Below, in pieces: positions 26,086 through 35,658 of a stretch of DNA of 52,239 nt. Position numbers and translations under genes: made by a program. The DNA is from Gammaproteobacteria bacterium (lineage in GTDB: Bacteria; Pseudomonadota; Gammaproteobacteria; Pseudomonadales; Azotimanducaceae_A). The stretch is from the NCBI GenBank assembly GCA_012960755.1, contig DUAT01000153.1:179899-232137 (forward strand), written 5' to 3'. The first letter of the stretch is position 1. Every line of letters begins with the position of its first letter. The notes under the pieces are model-generated. The model had not been told where the DNA came from. It did not search any database and saw only the letters and a list, made by a program, of their open reading frames with translations.

Positions 26086-27280
26086 AAACAGCTATCCGAT
26101 GGCAGGCGTTGTTTAGATAACCCTTTGGATTCCAGCCAGGAACAACCATCGGTTGGGATGTTCCGTTTTCGTCCACCGCCTTCGCCCAGATCTCGTGGTA
26201 GCCTGGTTTGGCGAACCCGACCATGGCGTCAAAGTGCTGCCAGGCGAATCGGTTGACAGCTTTACCAAGGTGAGCTGATTGCCAGGTCTGTCCAAAGTCA
26301 ATCGATACCAGCAACTGTTCCACGGTTAATTCACCAGCCCAGGCGTGGCCGTGAATCTTCAAGGGCTGATCAACAGGCTGTCGACCTCCGGTCTGCGGCG
26401 AAGTAATCAGTGATTTTACCGGCATCGACTGAATGATCTCCATATCCGCGTCAGCAACCTTTGTGCCGGGTGCCACCGGATTGCGAGGTACGCGGTATGA
26501 AGCGCCTCCCATTTTTGGTCCATCGTGAACCTTGTTTCGAATTGAGATCCGATTCACCCATTTGCCGGAAGTTGATCCTGGCCAGCCGCCAAACATGAGT
26601 CTTAATGGAAAACCGTGCATGGCAGGTAAGGGTTGGTTGTTCATACCAAAGACGATCATGGACTCGGGTTGCAGTGCCTTCGCAATGGGTACGCCACGAG
26701 AAATAGGCAGCTTTCCCGGTGTTCGGCTCAGGTGGGTATCCGCAGGATAATACGCCACATAAACAGCATCATTCCTGATGCCGACACGTTCAAGCACATC
26801 CTTCAGTCTAATCCCTTGCCAACTCGGACAACCCACTGCGCCCAGGGTCCATTGGTTGCCTTTTGCCGGAGGGTCAAATTCATACCGACCATTACCACCG
26901 CATTCCAGGGTGAGTTGCAGGTTCACCCGCTCAAAGTCCTGCTTGAGTTGCTGAATACTGAATGTGATGGGTGATACGGCTGATTCACCGCTGATTTCCA
27001 GCGTCCAGTTCTCGGCATTCACCTGGGCAGGTGGGATGCCGTTGTTTCGGATAAATAATCTCGAATTGGGGGTAATGTCATCATTGAGCAGGTGAGCGGG
27101 GGTTTCTGCATTCACAGGCCGATCATTTAGAACGGTGAGCCCGTCTTTGTCTGCAGTGGATAAGCTGTCTGCCATGGAGGCCTGAGCAAAGTTGGATGAG
27201 AGCCCGGAAAAGGCAGTCTCGGCAACCAGAAAGCCTGAGAGCGCTGCCGAGTTTTTAATAAAGGTTCGTCTGGAGCTCAT
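26075..27280 (-). CDS. Sulfite oxidase family molybdoenzyme (SorA/SoxC-like), Tat-exported
   Basis: A 401-residue periplasmic enzyme. The N-terminus SSRRTFIKNSAALSGFLVA is a twin-arginine signal. LQLTLECGGNGRYEF carries the molybdenum-ligating Cys127, and GGWPGSTSGKWVNRISI and the C-terminal dimerisation domain follow. SorA oxidises sulfite to sulfate and SoxC acts in thiosulfate oxidation. No other sox genes are present, so a SorAB-type sulfite dehydrogenase is the better guess. The partner cytochrome overlaps its end. Confidence 0.85.
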   Translation of the reverse strand: MSSRRTFIKNSAALSGFLVAETAFSGLSSNFAQASMADSLSTADKDGLTVLNDRPVNAETPAHLLNDDITPNSRLFIRNNGIPPAQVNAENWTLEISGESAVSPITFSIQQLKQDFERVNLQLTLECGGNGRYEFDPPAKGNQWTLGAVGCPSWQGIRLKDVLERVGIRNDAVYVAYYPADTHLSRTPGKLPISRGVPIAKALQPESMIVFGMNNQPLPAMHGFPLRLMFGGWPGSTSGKWVNRISIRNKVHDGPKMGGASYRVPRNPVAPGTKVADADMEIIQSMPVKSLITSPQTGGRQPVDQPLKIHGHAWAGELTVEQLLVSIDFGQTWQSAHLGKAVNRFAWQHFDAMVGFAKPGYHEIWAKAVDENGTSQPMVVPGWNPKGYLNNACHRIAVYVV

Positions 27281-27296
27281 GACAAATCCCTTCGTT

Positions 27297-28136
27297 CTAC
27301 TCTGGTGTTAAGTCACTCGCGTCATGCCGTTCCGGAACCCGGGTTTCTTCCGGTCCCCACGCTCGATTAACACGTCGGCCGTGTTTCACTGCCGGGCGTT
27401 CCTCAATTTCAGTTGCCCAGCGGACGACATTTTTATATGACGCCACATCCAGGAATTCCGTGGAATCATAAATATTGTGCAATACCAGGGCGCCGTACCA
27501 GGGATAAGTTGCAATGTCGGCTATGTTGTATTCATCACCACATAAATAACGGCGGTCGGCGAGGTTCTGGTCCAACACATCGAGTTGGCGTTTGACCTCC
27601 ATGGCATATCGGTTGATCGGGTACTCATATTTCTCTGGCGCGTATGCATAGAAGTGACCAAAGCCACCGCCGAGGAATGGGGCGCTGCCCATCTGCCACA
27701 TCAGCCAGGAAAGACATTCTGCGCGGTTGGATGGATCTTCAGGGTAAAGTTCATCGAATTTCTCAGCCAGGTAAATAAGGATTGCACCTGATTCGAAAAT
27801 CCGGGTTGGCGGGCTCGTGCTGTGGTCGAGCAGGGCTGGGATTTTGGAGTTGGGATTAATAGCGACAAAGTCACTTCCGAACTGGTCACCATCACCGATG
27901 TTGACCAGGTAGGCATCGTATTCAGCACCTTCGTGTCCCAGTGCCAGGAGTTCTTCCAGCATCACGGTCACCTTGACGCCGTTGGGCGTTGCCAGGGAAT
28001 AAAGCTGCAAGGGGTGTTTACCCACGGGCAGGGTTTTGTCCTTAATCGCACCTGCGATGGGTCGGTTGATGTTTGCAAATTTGCCGCCGCTCTCTGAATC
28101 CCAGGTCCAGACCTTAGGAGGTATGTACGCCGCCAT
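27297..28136 (-). CDS. yghU: YghU/GstB-type glutathione S-transferase
   Basis: A 279-residue GST. It starts YIPPKVWTWDSESGGKFANIN, a YghU hallmark. The thioredoxin domain follows (LYSLATPNGVKVTVMLEEL with the N11-type Asn-Gly), then SKIPALLD with the cis-proline and FESGAILIYLAEKF. YghU-type enzymes have disulfide-bond reductase activity toward glutathione adducts. The start lies at the family position. It sits 16 bases upstream of the sulfite oxidase-like gene. About 115 bases follow before the LLM gene and show nothing else. Confidence 0.9.
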   Translation of the reverse strand: MAAYIPPKVWTWDSESGGKFANINRPIAGAIKDKTLPVGKHPLQLYSLATPNGVKVTVMLEELLALGHEGAEYDAYLVNIGDGDQFGSDFVAINPNSKIPALLDHSTSPPTRIFESGAILIYLAEKFDELYPEDPSNRAECLSWLMWQMGSAPFLGGGFGHFYAYAPEKYEYPINRYAMEVKRQLDVLDQNLADRRYLCGDEYNIADIATYPWYGALVLHNIYDSTEFLDVASYKNVVRWATEIEERPAVKHGRRVNRAWGPEETRVPERHDASDLTPE

Positions 28137-28250
28137 ACTTAAAATTCCTGATCAAAGAAAGTAAGTATATACAAAACCGAGGATCAACTTCATCGTAATC
28201 ATAGACGGTAAAGTTGTATGGTTATGCTGCTTGCCTTTCAGTGGAATCTA

Positions 28251-29090
28251 TCAGCGCAATTTCTCGGCAATCGCCGCATATTGATCCAGTAGCGGCAGCA
28301 CAACATCCGCGCCTTCCGGAGGCAAGCCAAACACCAGGTGCGAATAACCCTCCTCGAGTTTGTTCAGGATGAATGGTTCATCCGGGGGTACGCCAAACAT
28401 ACCCAGGGTCAGGTCGCTCATCGCTCGCCCGCGATTGGTCATTGCTGATTCTACATCGGGCAGCATACCTTCCGAGAGTCCGGCTACCGGTAACCAGCCA
28501 TCACAGTACTCGGCGATTCGATCATAACTCCATTTTGATGTCGCTCCCATCCAGATAGGCGGACCGTTGGGTTGGATGGGTTTGGGGTGCGACCAGACTG
28601 CATCAAAATTGACATATTCACCGTGAAACTCGGCATTTTCTTCCGTCCAGAGCTGCCTTAAGGCCAGTACTTTCTCTCTGACGACTTTCCAACGCTTGCT
28701 ATATTCAATGCCGTGATTCTCCATCTCCTCGGCATTCCAACCGGCACCAATACCGAGAATAAGCCGACCGTTTGACAGCCGATCCAACGAGGCAGTTTCT
28801 TTAGCAAGGGCAATGACATCCCGCTCGACGATAAGACAAATCCCCGTGCCCAGTTTAATCCGTGATGTGACGGCGGCACAGGTGGCAAGCGCGACAAATG
28901 GGTCATAGGTATGAATATATTCTTTGGGCAGGTCTCCGCCCATCGGATAGGCCGTTCGACGACTCGCAGGGATGTGGGTATGCTCGGGGAAAAAAATTGA
29001 GTCAAGATTTCGTTCTTCGATCGCTTTCGCAAGTTCTGTGGGTTGAATGGCATAATCAGTCGGGAACATCAGCGCGCCAAATTCAGTCAC
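28251..29090 (-). CDS. LLM class oxidoreductase (F420- or FMN-dependent)
   Basis: A 279-residue TIM-barrel flavin/deazaflavin enzyme of the Rv2161c-like group: ERNLDSIFFPEHTHIP at the start, IKLGTGICLIVERDVIALAKETASLD, and the cofactor region GIGAGWNAEEMENHG. Such enzymes are often annotated as F420-dependent, but FMN use is as likely in gammaproteobacteria. The start is GTG 29090 with AGGAAAG eight bases before it. A palindrome (29132-29146) and a mobile repeat lie upstream. Confidence 0.85.
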   Translation of the reverse strand: MTEFGALMFPTDYAIQPTELAKAIEERNLDSIFFPEHTHIPASRRTAYPMGGDLPKEYIHTYDPFVALATCAAVTSRIKLGTGICLIVERDVIALAKETASLDRLSNGRLILGIGAGWNAEEMENHGIEYSKRWKVVREKVLALRQLWTEENAEFHGEYVNFDAVWSHPKPIQPNGPPIWMGATSKWSYDRIAEYCDGWLPVAGLSEGMLPDVESAMTNRGRAMSDLTLGMFGVPPDEPFILNKLEEGYSHLVFGLPPEGADVVLPLLDQYAAIAEKLR

Positions 29091-29131
29091 TTTGCTTTCC
29101 TGTATTGTTATTTGTTTATACGGATACTATC

Positions 29132-29146
29132 AGTCCTTGAAGGACT
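29132..29146. promoter_or_regulatory. Perfect palindrome upstream of LLM gene
   Basis: AGTCCTTGAAGGACT is a 7-bp perfect dyad around a central base, 42 bases upstream of the LLM start codon and directly next to the repeat element at 29148. It could be an operator or part of the element's target site. No regulator gene is adjacent. Confidence 0.35.
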
Positions 29147-29147
29147 A

Positions 29148-29383
29148 CTAGCCTTTGTTTTGACATTAATTCTAAAAGTTTTTCCATCGCCTCACGAACT
29201 TGAAGACGCAGGGTTGTTCGCCGCCGCCGCCGAACAACCCGAACAGACTTCTTCGATGCGACATGGCCGCGTTAACTTCACAACAAGTGGAATCTGCGGT
29301 TTTATCCTTTGTGTTCATTTTGTCGTCTATTATTCGCAGTTTCTGAAGCTAAAGTTCTTAGAATAATGTCAGATCAAGGCTAG
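29148..29383. mobile_element. Terminal-inverted-repeat element, copy 2 (236 bp, inverted orientation)
   Basis: The ends (CTAGCCTTTGTTTTGACATT at 29148 and the complement of CTAGCCTTGATCTGACATTA at 29364-29383) match those of the element at 3885-4118. Inner sequence also matches in reverse orientation, including CCATCGCCTCACGAA and the GGGTTGTTCG hairpin, here 29211-29220/29231-29240 with a perfect 10-bp stem. The two copies differ by separate insertions, one in the centre of copy 1 and one of about 80 bases in the right arm of copy 2. TA dinucleotides flank both sides, consistent with a TA target duplication. Confidence 0.8.
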
Positions 29384-29385
29384 TA

Positions 29386-30849
29386 TCAGGCCTGGCTTGC
29401 AGATACACGAACCCCTCTGCGCTCGATACGCTCGCGGATGCGTATTTGGCGTTTCTCGGTCAGTGGGTAGTGCCAGATGAAAGGCAGTGCAGCAAATTTA
29501 ATCAGTGCCGGAATGATGGAGTAGGATAAGGTCAGCACGATCAATGAAAGACTTGAGTTACCTTCGGCAGTGCGTGCCAGGTCCGGGTCAGCAGTTGCAT
29601 CGAACCCGAATAGGCCAACAATAAGCAGTGCCAGTGCGCCACCCGCGGCAACCCCACCCTTGAGCAACATACCCCAGACCGAGAAATAAAGCCCGGCGCG
29701 CTGCTCACCGGTTCGGGCTGAATCGATATCCACCGCATCTGCTGCCATCGCCGCTGGTAGCGCCAGCATCGCACCCTCCGTGCATCCCTTCATCACCATG
29801 ATAAACAGGAACAGGGCGAATTGTCCTTCCGGTATAAATGGTATGAAGGAGGCCCAGACGCTGTACCAGATCACCACGACAATAAATGCACGGTGCTTAC
29901 CGATCTTCCTGGCAAGGGCTGTCCATACAAACAGGCCGATAACGGAAGCCAGGTAATAGACCAGCAGATAAACGGAGTACCACTCACCGGCATTGATGAC
30001 GTGTTTGACGAAGAAAAATGACAGACCACCTGTCATGGCACCACCAATTGCGCTGACGGTGTAGCAGACTATCAGGCGCATGAAGGGCCCATTTCGACGG
30101 ATCACTTTGATACTGGCCCACAGGGACGGTTTGCGCCGGGGAATGACAATCTGGTCGGGTTCACTGACAAACACGGTGGTGATAATAACCGTGATGGGTA
30201 GTGTGACCAGGATAAAAATTGCCACCCAAACCAGAATAGTGCCAGGATTGCCAGCCCTGGCGGACATGACCGCGCCAAGCTCTGTGGAGAAATCAGCCAA
30301 CAGCTTTTCAGCAGAATTATCCTGCATGCCCAGATAGATCAAAATGCCCGCAGCCAAAGGCAATGCCGTCGTAATCACCACGCCGAGGTAGTGAAACTGC
30401 TCGCGACGAGCCGTAATCTTTGTGCGTTCGTTGTAGTCAGTGGTGAGTTCTGCGCCCCAGGCGAAATAAGGCAATTGTACGATCGTAAACGCGAGATAAA
30501 TCATCACGACCCAAAAACCGAAGTAAAACACGCTGGGATTTTCCCCAGGGATGAACAGCATGTACGTGGATAACATCAGAAATGGTGTACCGGCAATGAT
30601 CCACGGTTTGCGTCGGCCAATCGGCGTTCGGTATTTATCGGATAGGAAACCGATTAATGGGTCCGTTACAACGTCAGAGAGGCGCGCAACAAAGATGATA
30701 CCAGCCATGGTAATCAGGCTGATGCCAAGCTCCGCGTAATGCGGTTGGACATACACCCCCACGGGTAGCAGGGCAACGGAAACGGGCAGATATAAAACAG
30801 CGTAACTCACGATGCGCCATTCAGACAGCCAGGTTTGAAGCTGTTTCAT
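29386..30849 (-). CDS. GPH family sugar:cation symporter (MFS)
   Basis: A 487-residue, 12-helix transporter. The sequence DVVTDPLIGFLSDKYRTPIGRRKPWI is the classic glycoside-pentoside-hexuronide:cation signature (D-TDP-G, then GRRKPW). Family members import sugars or uronides with Na+ or H+, and relatives in marine bacteria may carry other solutes. The stop abuts the repeat element at 29383. It is 12 bases downstream of the second LLM gene and therefore likely in one operon with it. Confidence 0.88.
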   Translation of the reverse strand: MKQLQTWLSEWRIVSYAVLYLPVSVALLPVGVYVQPHYAELGISLITMAGIIFVARLSDVVTDPLIGFLSDKYRTPIGRRKPWIIAGTPFLMLSTYMLFIPGENPSVFYFGFWVVMIYLAFTIVQLPYFAWGAELTTDYNERTKITARREQFHYLGVVITTALPLAAGILIYLGMQDNSAEKLLADFSTELGAVMSARAGNPGTILVWVAIFILVTLPITVIITTVFVSEPDQIVIPRRKPSLWASIKVIRRNGPFMRLIVCYTVSAIGGAMTGGLSFFFVKHVINAGEWYSVYLLVYYLASVIGLFVWTALARKIGKHRAFIVVVIWYSVWASFIPFIPEGQFALFLFIMVMKGCTEGAMLALPAAMAADAVDIDSARTGEQRAGLYFSVWGMLLKGGVAAGGALALLIVGLFGFDATADPDLARTAEGNSSLSLIVLTLSYSIIPALIKFAALPFIWHYPLTEKRQIRIRERIERRGVRVSASQA

Positions 30850-30861
30850 TCTATGACTGTA

Positions 30862-31956
30862 TCATGTTGTGTGTCCGGCGGGGTTTGGCATAAGATGATC
30901 GAAGTTACCCCCTGACCGTGACGCGGCATAGGTCTGGATAATCGGCGTGAGTTCTGCCGGGCTGGCACCGTGCAATATGACCCCATCACATCCCAGGTCA
31001 AACTGCGCGTTGATTTTGTCGACACAATTCTCGGCAGAACCGGTCGCTGCAGCGGCTAACCAGTCTTGTGGGATGAGTTCAGCAACACGCTCCAGTTCCG
31101 ATGTGGTAGCCAGACCGTCCAGGGCACCGCGGAAATTCCTGACAAATTCATCCTGCCGAAATCGATGTAACACATCGGGATCCCAATCGTTCGTTTTTAC
31201 CATCAGGTCACCATAAGCCTGGAGGTAGGTTGCCATTCTGCCAACGAGTTTTTTTATTCGAACGGGTTCTGGCAAATGATCACCGATGGTTGCGAAACAG
31301 GACCATACCCTGACCGCAGCGGGGTCCCTGCCAGCTTCTTCGGCTGCGCGTTTCACCGCCTGTACGCATCGTTGCGTTGTCTCATCGGTAAAAAATGTAT
31401 GCAGAACAACGGCATCAAACGCACGGCCGCCCAGGGCCAGGGAATTTGGCCCAAAGGCAGTAAAGGTCATTGGTATATGTTCGTCATACTCTGATCCCAT
31501 CGACAGGTAAGGATATTGACCACAGGGCCCGGAATGATTAGCGACAACCTCACCCCGCCAAAGTCTCCGCATCAAACCAACAAAGTCCTCAATGGCGGTG
31601 GTTTTGATTTGCGGCAATCCGTATGCATCGAACATAGGGGCAATACCGCGACCTAATCCGAGTGAAAACCGGCCCCCTGTCAACTTGTGCATTGTCATGG
31701 CATAGGCAGCGGTCACCATGGGATGACGGGTATTATGGTTTGTCGCCGCTGTAGCAATACCCAGGGTATTGGATATGGCGCCCGCCGCGCCGGACAAGGT
31801 GGCGGCTTCCTTGATATTGAATCGCTCCGAAATGAACATGGATCCAAAACCGAGTGCCTCGCCCGCTTGTGTCTCATCGATTATGTCTCGAGGAGACCTG
31901 GGTGCCCCTGCCAGTGCATAAAAAGCCAGTTCGTTCATTTGTTCGATGGCGGACAT
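30862..31956 (-). CDS. LLM class flavin-dependent oxidoreductase
   Basis: A 364-residue LLM-fold enzyme. ALAGAPRSPRDIIDETQAGE and IATAATNHNTRHPMVTAAYAMT are close to F420/FMN-dependent hydride-transfer enzymes of the luciferase-like group. SLGLGRGIAPMFDAYG is the cofactor region. The frame is open 18 codons further upstream, but ATG 31956 has AGG about nine bases before it and begins with the normal family N-terminus. It precedes the GPH symporter. The substrate is unknown. Confidence 0.85.
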   Translation of the reverse strand: MSAIEQMNELAFYALAGAPRSPRDIIDETQAGEALGFGSMFISERFNIKEAATLSGAAGAISNTLGIATAATNHNTRHPMVTAAYAMTMHKLTGGRFSLGLGRGIAPMFDAYGLPQIKTTAIEDFVGLMRRLWRGEVVANHSGPCGQYPYLSMGSEYDEHIPMTFTAFGPNSLALGGRAFDAVVLHTFFTDETTQRCVQAVKRAAEEAGRDPAAVRVWSCFATIGDHLPEPVRIKKLVGRMATYLQAYGDLMVKTNDWDPDVLHRFRQDEFVRNFRGALDGLATTSELERVAELIPQDWLAAAATGSAENCVDKINAQFDLGCDGVILHGASPAELTPIIQTYAASRSGGNFDHLMPNPAGHTT

Positions 31957-32095
31957 GACGATTACCTGCCAGGAAAGTTTTGCCGGAACTGCCACAAAAA
32001 CAGATTCCAACGATGAAAGTCAAATTGCTTGCGTTAATACAAGGAGGTACCAGGTCGTTTAGCAACCAGCGGTGTAACGAATGCGGAATGGCAGA

Positions 32096-32935
32096 TTATT
32101 CTTCGGTGTACCTGATTTCCATACGTTCAACCAGTATCAGGGTCACAGCCAGGGCAACGACGGACAAACCGAGTATTCCGAGAATCGACACCCCCAGACC
32201 TGGTGGTGATACGATGATCGCCAGCGGACCTTCATCCTGTGGCATTGGCAACAGGCCTTTAAGATAGTGGATGACGCTGAATAATTTTAACGCCGGTGGG
32301 AGTACAAAATGCAATACCTCCCACCCCGTTATAAATGCAACCGGCAGCAGTGGATTGCGGAACAGCAAACCAGTTGTCATAAATACAGCACCGTAGCCAG
32401 TACACCCGAGTAAGGTAACACCAAGGTAGGTCGACAGTTGCGTCAGAGCAATACCACTTGATACATCCAGGACGAAGCGGGTGGCACCATAGGGCGGGTA
32501 GATTAACAGGTAGCAGACAATGGTGACGCTGCCGAACAAGACGGCCGAGGAAATTAAAGCCGCCAGATACTTGCCAGTGACCAAAATGACTCGGCGTACG
32601 GGTGCCAGTAGGTAATAGTGAATACTACGGTCGAGGAGCTCACCCCGAAACAAGGCCGTGAACATGATCGCGCTGCCGAGAAACACGACTGCGCCGAGGA
32701 TCAGACTGGAGTAAACAAAGGCATACGCACGACGCGCCAGCTCGATGTTGCCATCCCCAAACTCGTTGTCGTAATTCAGATTAAACAAAATCATCAGAAC
32801 GATTGGGATCATTGCCAGCCCACAAACGATCAGCGCCTGTTTTGAGAACAGGGATTTTTTGACTTCAATTCGAATGATTGAGGACAATTGTCCCAACCAC
32901 AGTGATATGCCAGGTTTATTGAGTTCAATGTTCAT
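32096..32935 (-). CDS. ABC-2 type transporter permease
   Basis: A 279-residue, six-helix permease. IIRIEVKKSLFSKQALIVCGL and GELLDRSIHYYLLAPVRRVILVTGKYLAAL are typical of ABC-2 permeases that work with CcmA-like ATPases. Its start codon overlaps the end of the small ORF at 32932, so the three genes form one operon. Because the ATPase gene upstream is damaged, this permease may be orphaned. Confidence 0.82.
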   Translation of the reverse strand: MNIELNKPGISLWLGQLSSIIRIEVKKSLFSKQALIVCGLAMIPIVLMILFNLNYDNEFGDGNIELARRAYAFVYSSLILGAVVFLGSAIMFTALFRGELLDRSIHYYLLAPVRRVILVTGKYLAALISSAVLFGSVTIVCYLLIYPPYGATRFVLDVSSGIALTQLSTYLGVTLLGCTGYGAVFMTTGLLFRNPLLPVAFITGWEVLHFVLPPALKLFSVIHYLKGLLPMPQDEGPLAIIVSPPGLGVSILGILGLSVVALAVTLILVERMEIRYTEE

Positions 32936-33189
32936 GTCGCCACCTGCTCCTGGTCAATGAGCTGCCGGTACACAGCCTCGACTGTCTCGTCTGCCGGGCT
33001 GATGGCTTCAATGGTCCAGCGCTCACTCAGCACCGATTGGTTAAATGCGAGGAAGAATGCGTCAGCGTCGGTCGAACGTACAAACAGGCCTCGCGTGTCT
33101 TGATGTAACTGGACTTCTATGACGTGATCAAAGCGGAAAAGCCGTGACGCAATATCCGCAGCGCTACTGCTGCGGATAAAGATCTGCAT
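32932..33189 (-). pseudogene. Detached C-terminal domain of ABC ATPase
   Basis: Eighty-five residues (MQIFIRSSSAADIASRLF, ending VEAVYRQLIDQEQ) that correspond to the C-terminal regulatory domain normally attached to CcmA-like ABC ATPases. It lies in the same frame as the upstream ATPase, separated by TAA at 33202-33204 and four sense codons, so a single nonsense codon splits the gene. GGTGAG a few bases before ATG 33189 could allow separate translation. It might be a functional split subunit rather than debris. Confidence 0.7.
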
Positions 33190-33201
33190 GGGCTCACCTG
33201 T

Positions 33202-34068
33202 TTAACCCTTAATACCTTCGACATCACCCTCAGCCACCAGGTACCCACTATTGAGCAACACCACGCGATCAGAGATGAGATCCACCTCATGAAGAATATG
33301 ACTGGAAATGATGAGACTTGCCCCGGCGTCTGCCAGTTCTCGGAACAGGGCGATAACCTGGGCGCGGGCCATCGGGTCAAGACCATTAAGCGGTTCGTCC
33401 AGTATCAGGACTTTGGGTCGATGACAGATCGCCTGGGCGAGCTTGATACGTTGCCGCATCCCCTTACTGTAGGCCGCGATCGGTCTGTGGGCTGCATCGA
33501 GCAGATCTACCCTTTGTAGTGCGTCCTGGGTCAACATGTCAGTTGCCGCATTCGAATAACCGTGGATTTCCAGGATACTTTGAACGAATCGATGGCCTGT
33601 CATTCCGGCCGGAAAGGAATCGTACTGGGTGCAGTATCCGAGCTGACGATAAAATATTTCCGGCTTTGACACTGTGAGCCCCAAAACCTCAATCCTGCCG
33701 CGGTTGGGGCGCATCAGGCCTGCAATCAGATTCATCATGGTTGATTTGCCAGAGCCATTGGGTCCTACGAGGCCAGTGATGCCTGGCCCTCTTCGTCTGG
33801 CACGCAATACATCGAGGCTGGAATTGATCGCTGCGCGACAGAGATAACGCTCTGGCGCACTGCCAAGATTTTGGTTCCTGGATTGTTTCAGGAGGCGTAG
33901 GAAGACGGACTGGAGCACATCCTCGGCATCCTGGATGCTACCGGATACTCGGTAAGCAGCCAGAAATACACGTTCGTGATGTTCACGATAGAGCACCTCA
34001 AGTAAAGGCATGCCCCTGGTTGTTGTGAAGGTGTGCTCGTCCGGCAATGTAATGGCTTGATCTCCCAT
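33202..34068 (-). pseudogene. Chimera: ECF sigma region 2 fused to truncated ABC ATPase
   Basis: A 288-residue frame. Residues about 20-92 are sigma-70 region 2 of an ECF factor ([33 protein letters not shown]). From about residue 94 it is an ABC ATPase: Walker [10 protein letters not shown] at 102-110, signature [14 protein letters not shown], Walker [13 protein letters not shown]. The ATPase lacks its N-terminal strand and A-loop, the sigma factor lacks region 4, and the ATPase C-terminus is cut off by an in-frame TAA. The simplest reading is a deletion that joined two genes near 33790, plus a nonsense mutation. A functional fusion cannot be excluded. Confidence 0.7.
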
Positions 34069-34159
34069 ACAATAAAGACGTTACTGCAGGGGTTATATTA
34101 ACAACGAATTGTAATTTATTTTTAAGAACTGCCATGGGCGCTGTTACTGCGTGTATCTG

Positions 34160-35629
34160 CTACTTCCTGAAACGCAACATCTTGCCACTACCGGCGCGGG
34201 TATGTTGTCCGTCCTGTAACGCGATTCTGCCGTTAACCATGACGAGGTTAATACCTGCGGGTTCCTGTTTGGGGTCGTCGTATGTGGCTGTATCGATGAT
34301 TGATTCAGGGTCAAACATGACCAGATCTGCAAAGTACCCCGGCTTCACCTGACCCCGATCTGTCATCCCAAAGGTTTCTGCAGACAGTGAAGTCATTCGT
34401 CGAACTGCTTCAGGCAAAGAGAGGATACCTCGCTCTCGAACGTAATGTCCCAGCACCCGTGGAAAAGTGCCGAACAAACGTGGATGAGGCTGACCGTTGA
34501 GATCAGGGATACCGTCTGAACCTACCATCATGTCTTTGTGTGCAAGGTTTGTCTCTACATCCGCCTCATCAATAATAAAGTGAATGCAAAGCGTTCGATC
34601 TCCTTTTGGCGCGGTGAGTATTTTGTGGATGATCTGCGTAACATCTGCATTCTCTGCCGTTGCAATGTCTACCGCCATTTTACCTTCGTAATCCCGGAAG
34701 GCAGGGCAACTCGCGATACGAATCACTTCCGCCAGATCGCGATTGATATTGTCGAGATTAAAATACTCAATCATACGGCCACTGCCTGCAGTATAGGGGT
34801 AGACATCCAGCGTGATCCGCTGACCTTTGGCGAGCGCAGCATCGACCTTGTCCAGGCTCTGGCGGATTTTCCCCCAGTTCGCCCGGCCTGCAGATTTATG
34901 GTGGGAAATGTGAACATGGATGTTGCCTTCTGTCCCAATGCGCAGGGTCTCATCCACCGCTTCGAGCAGACCATCACCTTCATTGCGCATATGGGTTGTG
35001 TAGAGCGCGTTATAAGGATTAGCCAGTGCTGCAAGTTCGATGACCTCTTCCGTTTCACTCCAGCGTCCCGGCCGATAGATCAGGCCCGTCGAAAAACCGC
35101 AGGCACCCTGGTCGAATGCGGTTCGAACATGGTCTTTCATTTTTGTCATCTCAGCAGAGGTTGGACTGCGTTTTTCGTAGCCGAGTGCGAGAGTTCTGAC
35201 AGTATTGTGGCCCACCAGCATCATGTTGTTTATGGCCGGGTTTCCCTTTGCGACAGCTTCAAAGTAACCATCCAGATCGGTAAACTCACCTGCAACACCC
35301 GCGAGGATGCCTCCGCTCGCACGGGCGGAATCCAGGTTAGGGTCGGCGGGGATGGCACTGAAGCCGCAATTTCCGGCAACCACAGTGGTGACTCCCTGGG
35401 CTAATTTGAACGCCATCCCGGGATGGCGAAAAAATGCGCCATCGTCGTGGGAGTGGGTGTCGATAAATCCTGGCGACACATGTAAACCGTTAGCGTTTAT
35501 TTCCTGTTTCGCTGGCCCGACGTCACCGACCTGGGTAATACGATCTCCTTCGATACCAATATCGGCTTCCATGGCGGGGTTGCCGGTGCCGTCAAGGACC
35601 AGTGCATTTCTGATTGCGATATCTGTCAT
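34160..35629 (-). CDS. N-acyl-D-amino-acid deacylase/D-aminoacylase family amidohydrolase
   Basis: A 489-residue urease-superfamily amidohydrolase. GFIDTHSHDDGAFF is the first metal site, VVAGNCGFSAIP and ISHHKSAGRANWG supply further conserved residues, and MVNGRIALQDGQHTRAGSG is the typical C-terminal beta-sandwich end of D-aminoacylases. The family removes acyl groups from D-amino acids. ATG 35629 begins MTDIAIRNALVLDGTG with GGAAAGG upstream, and the open frame starts 22 codons earlier. It follows the GMC gene by 29 bases. The 91 bases downstream of the sigma-ABC chimera start show nothing recognisable. Confidence 0.88.
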   Translation of the reverse strand: MTDIAIRNALVLDGTGNPAMEADIGIEGDRITQVGDVGPAKQEINANGLHVSPGFIDTHSHDDGAFFRHPGMAFKLAQGVTTVVAGNCGFSAIPADPNLDSARASGGILAGVAGEFTDLDGYFEAVAKGNPAINNMMLVGHNTVRTLALGYEKRSPTSAEMTKMKDHVRTAFDQGACGFSTGLIYRPGRWSETEEVIELAALANPYNALYTTHMRNEGDGLLEAVDETLRIGTEGNIHVHISHHKSAGRANWGKIRQSLDKVDAALAKGQRITLDVYPYTAGSGRMIEYFNLDNINRDLAEVIRIASCPAFRDYEGKMAVDIATAENADVTQIIHKILTAPKGDRTLCIHFIIDEADVETNLAHKDMMVGSDGIPDLNGQPHPRLFGTFPRVLGHYVRERGILSLPEAVRRMTSLSAETFGMTDRGQVKPGYFADLVMFDPESIIDTATYDDPKQEPAGINLVMVNGRIALQDGQHTRAGSGKMLRFRK

Positions 35630-35658
35630 TGCCTTTCCCTTTCCTATCTGTAAGAGGG

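Noticed and set aside
33202..33204. The TAA between ABC ATPase parts as another recoded codon
   Set aside because: It is TAA, not TGA. No insertion signal is seen, and the upstream gene is already a truncated chimera, so decay is simpler.
34538..35404. 288-residue plus-strand open frame antisense to the D-aminoacylase gene
   Set aside because: It is a shadow of the conserved amidohydrolase on the other strand, with no recognisable domain.
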